This document shows positions 15,138-20,619 of a DNA stretch of 33,884 nucleotides, one piece after another (position 1 is the first letter of the stretch; the number at the start of each line of letters is the position of its first letter). The stretch comes from a virus. The notes beneath the pieces are model-generated. The model made no database searches. It saw only the letters and a program-made list of their open reading frames with translations, and had not been told where the DNA came from. The DNA lies in IMG/VR virus record IMGVR_UViG_3300031758_000291, positions 1-33,884 of that record. One strand, 5' to 3'. The position numbers and the translations under genes were made by a program.

Positions 15138-15167
15138 AAAAGCCGCAGGACTGGTCCTGCGGCTTTT
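15138..15167 (+). terminator. Perfect bidirectional rho-independent terminator
   Basis: A 13-bp perfect stem AAAAGCCGCAGGA/TCCTGCGGCTTTT with a CTGG loop. The A-tract and T-tract make it work for both strands. It separates int (plus) from the convergent modification operon (minus). Confidence 0.95.
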
Positions 15168-15175
15168 GATTTTCT

Positions 15176-15232
15176 GGAATGTTTCCGGTTTTGCGGGTGC
15201 TAACCGGAAATGTTGTCTGGATAGTTCTTGTT
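15176..15232 (-). repeat. 58-bp dispersed repeat, copy A (inverted relative to 27002)
   Basis: Read on the minus strand this matches 27002-27059 at roughly 80% identity with one single-base gap. Shared blocks include AACAAGAA, TATCCAGAC, TTTCCG and GCAAAACCGGAAA. This copy also contains a perfect 9-bp inverted repeat TTTCCGGTT/AACCGGAAA around an 11-base loop. A 13-codon ORF (15200-15241, minus, starting in an ATGA overlap with the gene upstream) reads MSHNKNYPD and then four more codons, echoing the NKNYPD tail of the methyltransferase that ends in copy B. Confidence 0.85.
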
Positions 15233-15237
15233 GTGGC

Positions 15238-15999
15238 TCATGCTGCGAGCCCTAGCTCGCGGGGTGGTAGCGCCTTGCCTTCGAGCCAGTGGCCGAGCGC
15301 CTTTGCTTGTCTGCCATTTTCGGTGCCTTGCATCCATCCGGTGCCGTCCACCGATTCGACTCTCCATCGTTCGCAGATGTGGAGCCTTTCGACTTCATTC
15401 ACTCGCCCCACATGCACGCGGGCACCTGTCCGCGCCCACATTGGCAGCGAGCGCCATTTCCATTCCGTGGTGCCTCCTATGAAGATCACTTCGGCATTCG
15501 CGGGGATGTCTGCGGGCGTCATCCCATCTTGCACGGCGATTGCCAGCGGCCACCCGTAGCGAGCTGCGACGGGTGCATATTGCTCCCACTTTGCCAGCGT
15601 GGCCTCGCGGTCTGCCACGACATCGGGCACGAGCACCCATTTAGGTGTCAGTCCCTGGGCTCTCACGTTGCCGAGCATTGCCAGCCATGCTGCTTCGTCC
15701 CACGGTCTGCCTGTTGTCCAGCTCGCGAAGGCGTCATTGTCGAGTGCGAACGGCATCCATGGCCGGAGCTTCGTCTTCTTCATCGCGGACGGCCCGACGA
15801 GCCAGCCGATGCGGCCATCGTAGCGGCCTGCCCAATAGTGGACGATGGCGCTGGAGTTATTGGACGGCATGACCATCAGTTTCCGCTTCTCATCGCGTGC
15901 CATGATCTGCGCCCAATGCAACCCGCCACAACCAGACGCTGCATGGAATGCCGCAGGGGCATCATGCGCAAGGTCGAAGGCTGGAGGTGCGGCATCCAT
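15238..15999 (-). CDS. DpdA/TGT-like TIM-barrel protein, putative deazapurine DNA modification
   Basis: A 253-residue protein; the ATG at 15999 lies three bases after the upstream stop, and Met33 (15903) is an alternative start closer to the conserved part. Motifs: ALDND at 85-89, VPDVVAD 124-130, QDG 157-159, IGGTTEWKW 174-182, VHVGRVN 195-201 and SVDGTGW 216-222. I recognise this pattern from phage proteins related to tRNA-guanine transglycosylase, called DpdA-like, which exchange guanine in DNA for 7-deazaguanine bases and so block restriction. No preQ0 synthesis genes (folE, queC-E) are in the window, so the base would come from the host. Catalysis is inferred from family. Confidence 0.62.
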   Translation of the reverse strand: MDAAPPAFDLAHDAPAAFHAASGCGGLHWAQIMARDEKRKLMVMPSNNSSAIVHYWAGRYDGRIGWLVGPSAMKKTKLRPWMPFALDNDAFASWTTGRPWDEAAWLAMLGNVRAQGLTPKWVLVPDVVADREATLAKWEQYAPVAARYGWPLAIAVQDGMTPADIPANAEVIFIGGTTEWKWRSLPMWARTGARVHVGRVNEVERLHICERWRVESVDGTGWMQGTENGRQAKALGHWLEGKALPPRELGLAA

Positions 16000-16002
16000 G
16001 AG

Positions 16003-16668
16003 CTATGCGTTCGCCATACACGCCAAGCGCAGCAGCGCGTCCCGAAAGCGAATCGGGGTAGCGTTGGCCTCGCGGGGTGACAGCGTTGGTTTGTTGCGGT
16101 CTTTGCCGCGTTGGTCTTGAAATCCGATTTGGTGAGTGCCGACAGGTTTCGACCAGTCCATTTCCTCCGGCTGTCCTTCGCCGCGCCAGTAGAGCCATGT
16201 CCGCTTTGTCGCTCGATGGCCGTATGCCGATTGCCAGACTTCGCACACCCAACCAATCCCGCTTCGCGTCCACTTGCCGCGTTCCGGCGCGTTGAGATTG
16301 TAGGCGAGCCATGCTCGCGTATTTGCCGGATGTTCCAGCACTCCACCCCAGCAGTTCACTGCAGCGAGTGCCGCCGCGAAGCATCCGCCGTCGTTCATCG
16401 GGCGGTTATGCTCGCCGCCCCATCGAGCGTAGTTTGCCACTCCGAGGTTGCCGTATCGCTGGCACGGCGGGTGAGCCACGACCGGCAGCGGGCCGTTGTA
16501 TAGTCTGGCATCGCGGCTTTCCGGCCATGCGTCCACCCATGCCAGGTCGGAGTAGCATCCGTCAGGTTGCACGAACAGCGCAGCCACAAATGGCGAACAA
16601 TGCGCTGCACCCAATGCCTGCCGCGCATCGCTTTCCGGCAATTCGATAGTCTGTTGAGCGGCAGTCAT
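16003..16668 (-). CDS. PPCQ-motif DNA methyltransferase-like phage protein
   Basis: A 221-residue protein starting in an ATGA overlap with the gene upstream. It has HPPCQ at 66-70, the catalytic-loop motif of C5-cytosine methyltransferases, and LEHPA at 111-115, resembling the ENV-type motif. It lacks a clear N-terminal FxGxG SAM motif and is shorter than a normal C5 methylase, so substrate and chemistry are uncertain. The conserved Trp/Cys-rich centre (GWVCEVWQSAYGH, TWLYW) is typical of a phage-restricted subfamily. Three bases before a DpdA-like gene, it probably takes part in the same base modification. It could be a non-methylating relative. Confidence 0.62.
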   Translation of the reverse strand: MTAAQQTIELPESDARQALGAAHCSPFVAALFVQPDGCYSDLAWVDAWPESRDARLYNGPLPVVAHPPCQRYGNLGVANYARWGGEHNRPMNDGGCFAAALAAVNCWGGVLEHPANTRAWLAYNLNAPERGKWTRSGIGWVCEVWQSAYGHRATKRTWLYWRGEGQPEEMDWSKPVGTHQIGFQDQRGKDRNKPTLSPREANATPIRFRDALLRLACMANA

Positions 16669-16859
16669 GGGTGAGCTTGTGCGTTAGAGCCGCCAAAATG
16701 CGCGTCTAGGACTGCGCCGGGTTTGTCTCCCAGAGCGGCCCGCGTTTCTGGGAGGATATGCACTGTGAGTTTGATCTTGCCCAGCGCCGGACGCCCAGCG
16801 CCGGGAGCCCGTTTGCGGGGCTCTCCGGCCTTGGTGAGTTGTGGCTTTTTGCGGCTCAT
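16665..16859 (-). CDS. Small ribbon-helix-helix-like DNA-binding protein
   Basis: A 64-residue protein; the ATG at 16859 overlaps the upstream stop (ATGA), preferred over a longer upstream frame. A basic N-terminus (SRKKPQLTKAGEPRKR) with a GRPALGK segment is followed by KLTVHILPETRAALGDKPG, which has the strand-then-helix look of RHH repressors. It ends in an ATGA overlap with the methylase-like gene. Probable role: autoregulation of the modification operon. The fold assignment comes from pattern only. Confidence 0.65.
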   Translation of the reverse strand: MSRKKPQLTKAGEPRKRAPGAGRPALGKIKLTVHILPETRAALGDKPGAVLDAHFGGSNAQAHP

Positions 16860-17122
16860 GCCCAGTTGACCTCCTCGCAATTGTTCAGGCGCTTGAGTTC
16901 GGCTTCCAAGTAGTCGGCACCGTCGGCGGAAAGGCATTTTTCATCGGTGCCTTGATCGCCGTCCACGAAGTGATATTCGGGGTTGAGCTGAACGCGGTCG
17001 CTGCCTTCTGAGTGGCTGACTTCTGCCATTGCTGCGCCGGAGATGAAGATTTTGGAGATGCGGAGTTTGTTCATATTTTTGTGAGTTGAGTTTGTGTCTT
17101 GCTCGTCTTGAGCATGAGTCAT
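16856..17122 (-). CDS. Small acidic protein, first gene of the minus-strand operon
   Basis: An 88-residue protein. The start at 17122 is chosen because GAGAGG lies five bases upstream on the minus strand; an internal Met at 17074 is the alternative, and an upstream in-frame start at 17167 has no ribosome site. It contains ISGAAMAEVSHSEGSDRV and an acidic C-terminus (YLEAELKRLNNCEEVNWA). No membrane segment or recognised domain. It is translationally coupled to the RHH-like gene. Function unknown. Confidence 0.65.
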   Translation of the reverse strand: MTHAQDEQDTNSTHKNMNKLRISKIFISGAAMAEVSHSEGSDRVQLNPEYHFVDGDQGTDEKCLSADGADYLEAELKRLNNCEEVNWA

Positions 17123-17223
17123 TATCGCCTCTCTATTTCCTACGTCAACAATTATTTCACACGTCACGAATTATTTTTCGGGGTCGCTGGTTGCGGCTCT
17201 AACCAAGTGCTGGTGGCAACGGC

Positions 17224-17495
17224 TCATTCACCCCTGTCCTCCATTCCACGCCCTCCGTTCGCCGTCGCCACAGCTCCAACGTTCGGCTTCTTCCACACGC
17301 CGGGCTTCACCCATTGCTTGCCTTGGGCCGCATACTCGGCAGCGCCAGCAGCATCGCAGAGAGCCATCTGTATTGCGTCGAGTAGAAGTTTGCCATTTTG
17401 CGGAGGCTCACAGCGAAAATCGCCAAAGCCGAACCATCCGCTGCACCCTCAACGGCTGCCGCCGTTGCCCGTTTCATTGTTTTCTTCTTTGCCAT
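17224..17495 (-). pseudogene. Probable frameshifted small gene
   Basis: The frame starting at 17495 (MAKKKTMKR) reads credibly for about 21 codons, then turns into an out-of-frame-looking tail ending at 17307. Shifting the frame by -1 near 17430-17440 restores a much more protein-like sequence (GWFGFGDFRCEPPQNGK, later EYAAQGKQWVKPGVWKK) running to a TGA at 17224-17226. In that second frame a stop lies just upstream and no start codon precedes the good region, so it cannot be an independent gene of the same length. Either a real indel, a sequencing error or programmed frameshifting. No slippery heptamer is visible. Confidence 0.5.
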
Positions 17496-17597
17496 AGTCG
17501 TCAGTGTTTGCGGTGCCTATTCCCCGGCAGCCGTCGCCTGACGCTGATCGTTCGGCCCCTTGCACGATCTGGCGGATCGGGTGCAGCGGGTGGGTGG

Positions 17598-17957
17598 TCA
17601 TGGGCTGGCGTCGGTTTTGTGGGTCGCCGGGGTTTCGTTGAGGCTGATGGTGCTGGCGTCGGGCTGATTTTGTCGCACCGCGTGCGCCTCGATGTAATCC
17701 CGTATCGCCGTGGCAATAAGCTGCTGCGCAGGCACATTTTCAGCACGAGACAAATCAAGGAGCTGTTGCAATTCGTCGATTGCTAGCGTGATTTTTGTGC
17801 GACCCAGCAACTTTTCCGTGGCCCATTGGGGAATTTGTTCCGGGCTTCGCTCCCAGCGAGATATTGACGTGTGGTGAACATCGCCAAGCAATGCGGCAAC
17901 CTCAGTCAACGTGAGGTCGTGGGCTTTGCGCCAGGCGATGAGTTGTGGGCCGTTCAT
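17598..17957 (-). CDS. Cro/CI-type HTH repressor
   Basis: A 119-residue protein from the ATG at 17957; another in-frame ATG at 17975 adds six residues, and neither has a clear Shine-Dalgarno motif. The N-terminal 60 residues are an XRE-type helix-turn-helix (WRKAHDLTLTEVAALLG, then SISRWERSPEQIPQ). The C-terminal part has an LLDLSRAENVPAQQL...AIRD pattern that recurs in the divergently transcribed 63-residue protein. There is no RecA-type autocleavage domain, so induction must work in another way. Likely the lysogeny repressor, acting on the palindromes between the two genes. Confidence 0.78.
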   Translation of the reverse strand: MNGPQLIAWRKAHDLTLTEVAALLGDVHHTSISRWERSPEQIPQWATEKLLGRTKITLAIDELQQLLDLSRAENVPAQQLIATAIRDYIEAHAVRQNQPDASTISLNETPATHKTDASP

Positions 17958-18051
17958 GCATTGAAAATGCCGCATTTTTGCGCGTTATGCAAATTTTAGT
18001 TGCTTGTTTCTGCCTTTAGCTCAAAATAGCCATGATTTTGAGCGTATAACT
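17958..18051. promoter_or_regulatory. Divergent control region with operator palindromes
   Basis: An AT-rich gap between the repressor (minus) and the small gene at 18052 (plus). It holds a perfect 25-bp palindrome GCTCAAAAT-N7-ATTTTGAGC (18019-18043) and a second one AAAATGC-C-GCATTTT (17964-17978) that overlaps the repressor start. A possible rightward promoter is TTGCTT (18000-18005), 17 bases, AAAATA (18023-18028), with the -10 inside the large palindrome. The promoter call is weak; the palindromes are certain. Confidence 0.7.
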
Positions 18052-18243
18052 ATGCAAGCCTTGATTCCCTTATCCTTGACCGAGTGTTTGGCGCCACGTG
18101 AAGTAGGTGCTTTGTTGTCGATGTCAGAGGCAGAAAACCGTCCTGTTGAGGATTTGGTTGTTTTTGCTATCCGCGACCTGCTCGAATCTCGTAAGAAGTT
18201 GCAAGTGGAGGGCCGTGGTGGTGACGCTGCGAACCCGCAGTGA
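18052..18243 (+). CDS. Small Cro-like/antagonist protein sharing the repressor's C-terminal module
   Basis: A 63-residue protein. The ATG at 18052 sits eight bases after the operator palindrome, with no Shine-Dalgarno motif. Its core LLSMSEAENRPVEDL...AIRDLLES closely parallels LLDLSRAENVPAQQL...AIRDYIEA in the divergent repressor, but it lacks an HTH. That suggests a shared oligomerisation or ribbon-helix-helix-like module, letting the small protein pair with or titrate the repressor, or compete for the operator. It is the first gene of the rightward early operon and overlaps the next by GTGA. Confidence 0.68.
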   Translation: MQALIPLSLTECLAPREVGALLSMSEAENRPVEDLVVFAIRDLLESRKKLQVEGRGGDAANPQ

Positions 18244-18374
18244 TCGCGCTCGCTTTGTTTTTTGCCCTGGCTGTCTGCGGGCTGGCTGCGTGGAATGTGA
18301 TCCTGCCGCCGCGAGATTATCGCGCCGATGATTTCGAGCTGTCGAATTTGCGCACGAAGGAGGACCGGCCATGA
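18240..18374 (+). CDS. 44-residue single-span membrane protein
   Basis: The GTG start at 18240 overlaps the upstream stop (GTGA), and the TGA at 18372-18374 overlaps the next ATG. Residues 2-22 are hydrophobic (IALALFFALAVCGLAAW), followed by a polar, charged tail (PPRDYRADDFELSN). Position in the early operon and tight coupling on both sides argue that it is translated. It could be a superinfection-exclusion or membrane-anchoring peptide; nothing in the sequence shows which. Confidence 0.6.
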   Translation: MIALALFFALAVCGLAAWNVILPPRDYRADDFELSNLRTKEDRP

Positions 18375-18568
18375 GCATGTCTGCCGAAGGTTTGAGGATT
18401 TCCCGCCTGCTGTCCAGGAGCGCAGGCGAGGCCGTGAGGGTTCCCCGTGCCGCGTTGGTTGAGGGCGGCACGGGGAACAATGCGTGCGGCTGCGTGCAGG
18501 TGCGGCGTGTGTCCCGTGATCGCAAGGGCCGCCGTATCGTTGAGCGCTGGACCGAGGCGGCGCGATGA
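18371..18568 (+). CDS. Small basic protein, unknown
   Basis: A 65-residue protein with an AAGGAGG ribosome site upstream of the ATG at 18371 and ATGA overlaps at both ends. Rich in Arg, Gly and Val (RISRLLSRSAGEAVRVPRAAL, a Gly-Gly-Thr-Gly-Asn turn with two Cys, then VRRVSRDRKGRRIVERW). The basic, beta-like composition suggests nucleic acid binding. No recognised family. Confidence 0.65.
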   Translation: MSMSAEGLRISRLLSRSAGEAVRVPRAALVEGGTGNNACGCVQVRRVSRDRKGRRIVERWTEAAR

Positions 18569-18897
18569 CGTGGCCGGGCCTGCTGCTGTGTGCGGCGGCC
18601 CTTTTCTTTTTTGACGAACCGATGAGTGATGAACTGACAGCTCTACGCAGACGCGGCCGCCCGGCTGGGCCTGAGCCGCTATGCACGGTGGCAGAGGTCG
18701 CTGAGGCGTTCCGCGTGCCGCTCCAGACTGTCTATGGCTGGACGCGCCAGCGGTGCGCCGATGGCAAGCCTGTGCTTCCCGTGCGCAAGCTGGGCCGACT
18801 GGTGCGCGTGCGTGTGCGGGATCTGGATTTGCTCGATGAGCGCCTGGCGTGTCGGCCCGCCGTTTCTTTTTTTGTGAAGGAGGGGCAAGATGACTGA
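18565..18897 (+). CDS. Excisionase/AlpA-like HTH_17 protein
   Basis: A 110-residue protein. The start at 18565 is coupled to the upstream stop; an internal ATG at 18622 would remove a hydrophobic 19-residue lead coded partly by a poly-T element. From residue 40 on: CTVAEVAEAFRVPLQTVYGW, then a wing ending VRKLGRLVRVRVRDLD, the MerR/HTH_17 winged helix common in excisionases and AlpA-type regulators. Likely a recombination directionality factor or early regulator. The C-terminal codons overlap another dispersed poly-T element (18844-18874). Confidence 0.72.
   Translation: MTWPGLLLCAAALFFFDEPMSDELTALRRRGRPAGPEPLCTVAEVAEAFRVPLQTVYGWTRQRCADGKPVLPVRKLGRLVRVRVRDLDLLDERLACRPAVSFFVKEGQDD
18844..18874 (-). 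repeat. Dispersed A7-GA-G/C repeat, inverted partner of 19401-19430
   Basis: Read on the minus strand: C, seven A, GAAAC, then GGCGGGCC and GACACGCCAG. The 18-base 3' half is identical to that at 19401-19430. Related poly-A/poly-G elements lie at 18595-18613 (minus), 19521-19546 and 21122-21146 (plus). Confidence 0.82.
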
Positions 18898-18914
18898 CTC
18901 TCCAATGCTGGCCG

Positions 18915-19103
18915 GTGGTGTCCTGCGTGCTTCCTGTGGAGCAGTTTGCGGGCGCATTACTCATGCTGCCGCAGCCAGCCAGGGAATGGATTCAGCGGCG
19001 GCGGGAGAATTTGCATTGTCGGCGGCTGGCCTGGGCGCGGCTGGGATCGGTGAGGCGCATGAGGGTGGAAATGGGGCGGAATCCGGCGAGACTAGATTTG
19101 TAA
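18915..19103 (+). CDS. Small Arg-rich protein, start uncertain
   Basis: Reading from GTG at 18915 gives 62 residues: VSCVLPVEQFAG, then LLMLPQPAREWIQRRRENL and a basic tail, convincing as protein. Upstream, a strong ribosome site (AAGGAGG, six bases before ATG 18890) points to a different frame, whose translation (MTDSPMLAGG and on) is not protein-like past ten codons. Either translation starts at a weak CTG/GTG in this frame, or a one-base shift lies between 18905 and 18920. Function unknown. Confidence 0.45.
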   Translation: MVSCVLPVEQFAGALLMLPQPAREWIQRRRENLHCRRLAWARLGSVRRMRVEMGRNPARLDL

Positions 19104-19136
19104 TCTGTTGTTTACTCATCGTATCACTGGGGGAAA

Positions 19137-19346
19137 TTGCTGGACACGGCTCTGCTAGACGGTTGGCTAGCTGTTCAGCGGTGGCAGGTGGTGCCGATCT
19201 GCTCGGTGGCCTGGCTGAATTTCAGGAGGGGGGGAGGGGGTCGCGGGCGCGGCGCGAGCGCGTGCTCTCAATACATCGGCAGCCAAAGAAAATTTTCACA
19301 TTGCCCCAGCCTATGCACGCCATGCGATGCCCGCAGTGCCTTTTGA
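19137..19346 (+). CDS. Questionable small ORF (TTG start)
   Basis: From TTG at 19137 (GGGGGA just upstream) the first 33 codons look credible (LDGWLAVQRWQVVPICSVAW), and the LxVQxWxVV pattern echoes the preceding small ORF (LTLQCWPVV). After a G7 and a G5 run at about 19228-19240 the product becomes Gly/Arg/Ser rich and unlikely. It may be the start of a gene whose frame breaks at the G runs. Confidence 0.25.
   Translation: MLDTALLDGWLAVQRWQVVPICSVAWLNFRRGGGGRGRGASACSQYIGSQRKFSHCPSLCTPCDARSAF
19153..19173 (-). repeat. Third TCTAGC pair, inverted
   Basis: Read on the minus strand: a CTAGCC unit and CGTCTAGCA with their CTAG cores 12 bp apart, as in the two pairs flanking the tRNA fragment at 13162 and 13424. 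CTAG is rare elsewhere in this window. Confidence 0.55.
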
Positions 19347-19546
19347 GTCACTGCATTGACTGCCTTGAAGTGGGATGCCCCTACCCTGCCGGGATGGTCG
19401 CAAAAAAAGAGGGGCGGGCCGACACGCCAGCGGCGGCGGCGGCTGTGTCCGCATCGCGGTGTCCGCAGTGTCTCATCGCGTCTCCCATCGACTGCCAAGA
19501 GCGCCCGTGTGGATGGCCGGAAAAAAAGAAGGGGGGCGCGGCATGA
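19313..19546 (+). CDS. Cys-rich protein with duplicated CPQCL motif
   Basis: 77 residues from the ATG at 19313 (a second ATG is at 19322). Two copies of one pattern are seen: RCPQCL-x4-IDC-x4-C-x-YP and RCPQCL-x4-IDC-x4-C-x-WP, each followed by a KKEG or KKKGG run encoded by the dispersed A7 elements. Each copy has C-x2-C plus two more Cys, fitting a small zinc knuckle. It overlaps the next gene by ATGA. The duplication apparently included the poly-A element. Function unknown. The frame extends upstream to 18890, but that part is not protein-like. Confidence 0.5.
   Translation: MHAMRCPQCLLSHCIDCLEVGCPYPAGMVAKKEGRADTPAAAAAVSASRCPQCLIASPIDCQERPCGWPEKKKGGAA
19401..19430 (+). repeat. Dispersed A7-GA-G repeat, plus-strand copy
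   Basis: C, seven A, GA, GGGGCGGGCC, GACACGCCAG. Inverted match to 18844-18874. In frame it codes KKEGRADTPA in the duplicated CPQCL protein. Confidence 0.82.
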
Positions 19547-19845
19547 GCGCGGCGAATCTCGAGCTTTGGCAGACGGCACCTGCGACGGCGGCGGTGCGTG
19601 AGCGGCCGGTGCAAGAGCTGCTGCATTGCCAGCGCGAGATGGACGCGCTGAGCGAGCAGATCCGAGTGATTGATGACTTGCTGCGTGATCCTGAAGTTTG
19701 CGAACTCGACCGCCTGGCGCTGGCGATGGAAAAGGCGGTGGCGAAATGCCGGCTGCTGGCCTGCGCGAACATCATCACCGCCTGCGAGGAAACCATGCGC
19801 AGGCAGGCCGCACGGATGCAGGCGCGGCACGGCTTCCTCCTTTGA
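19543..19845 (+). CDS. Helical protein, unknown
   Basis: A 100-residue protein starting at the ATGA overlap at 19543. It is almost entirely helical, with a likely coiled coil at residues 25-60 (LLHCQREMDALSEQIRVIDD) and a Cys/Ala-rich helical second half (KCRLLACANIITACEETMRR). Upstream in-frame ATGs fall inside the preceding Cys-rich gene. No family recognised. Possible early regulator or replication accessory, by position only. Confidence 0.72.
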   Translation: MSAANLELWQTAPATAAVRERPVQELLHCQREMDALSEQIRVIDDLLRDPEVCELDRLALAMEKAVAKCRLLACANIITACEETMRRQAARMQARHGFLL

Positions 19846-19861
19846 CACTTTCTCTCAACCT

Positions 19862-20134
19862 ATGAACGAACTCGAATCTAAACCCATGCCGCTCGCTTCC
19901 GCCGTCCAGGTGGTGAAGTGGCGGGCTAACTCCACGACGGGCGCTATGGAGCCGTGGCCGGTGGCAACCATCGAAATCGACATTGCGGGCAAAGTCACCT
20001 TCAAGGGCGACGCCAGCAAAGCCTACGAGACGCTGCTGCGGGCCACCCGCAAAGCCGCCTCACGGCTGGTGGATCAAAGCATCCGCGAAGCCATGCACGA
20101 AGCGCAACAACTCAAAGCTGACTCCGACCTGTGA
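19862..20134 (+). CDS. Unknown small early protein
   Basis: A 90-residue protein from the ATG at 19862. The N-terminal half looks beta-rich (SAVQVVKWRANSTTG, IEIDIAGKVTFKG) and the C-terminal half helical (LLRATRKAASRLVDQSIREA). It ends in a GTGA overlap with the next gene. A second in-frame start upstream lies within the preceding gene. Function unknown; it belongs to the operon leading into replication. Confidence 0.72.
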   Translation: MNELESKPMPLASAVQVVKWRANSTTGAMEPWPVATIEIDIAGKVTFKGDASKAYETLLRATRKAASRLVDQSIREAMHEAQQLKADSDL

Positions 20135-20619
20135 AAACCTCCCCTTCTCGACCCCAAAAACCTGCCGCGAAAAAACATGGCGGCGGCCATGAGTATGTGC
20201 TGGCTGTCGAAAAGCTGCTGCCAGCCGAGCGTGTCATTGCCGGTCCTTATCTGGTTACGCACGAGATGCGGCACATTCGCAGCGAGGAACAAGGGCTGGC
20301 GGCCAAGGCGCTTTCGGTCCAGACAAAAAACGGTCACAAGGCGCGGATCGTGATGCACCAGGGCCGGGCGTTTGTGGTCCGCCCGCGTGAGGGCTGGGTG
20401 TCGGCGGGCAAGCACGGGCTGCCGCGCACGGCCAAGGCGGTGCCGATGGTGGGGCAGGTCTGGGTGAGCAAGGAGCACGGCACGGCCCGGATCACGAACC
20501 TGACCCGCGACAGCATCGACTACCAGCTTGAGGCCGCCAAGGAGGGCCACCGCAACAAGGTTTCCCCGCTGAACTGGTTCACGAAACACTTCACCCCGGC
20601 CCAGAAATCCCATGCATAA
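20131..20619 (+). CDS. Unknown early protein with a GxVW/KOW-like segment
   Basis: A 162-residue protein with a GTG start at 20131 overlapping the upstream stop. After a basic, disordered lead (SRPQKPAAKKHGGG), residues 20-90 are mixed alpha/beta. Residues 105-150 contain GQVWVSKEHGTARITNL and a KVSPLNWFTKHF ending, an arrangement seen in small beta-barrel phage proteins that bind nucleic acid. The latter comparison is weak. It overlaps the DUF1376 gene by eight bases. Function unknown. Confidence 0.72.
   Translation: MKTSPSRPQKPAAKKHGGGHEYVLAVEKLLPAERVIAGPYLVTHEMRHIRSEEQGLAAKALSVQTKNGHKARIVMHQGRAFVVRPREGWVSAGKHGLPRTAKAVPMVGQVWVSKEHGTARITNLTRDSIDYQLEAAKEGHRNKVSPLNWFTKHFTPAQKSHA

Noticed and set aside
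15289-16080. 263-codon plus-strand frame
   Set aside because: Antisense of the DpdA-like gene; the minus frame has conserved motifs and coupled junctions, this one only Arg/His/Cys-rich sequence.
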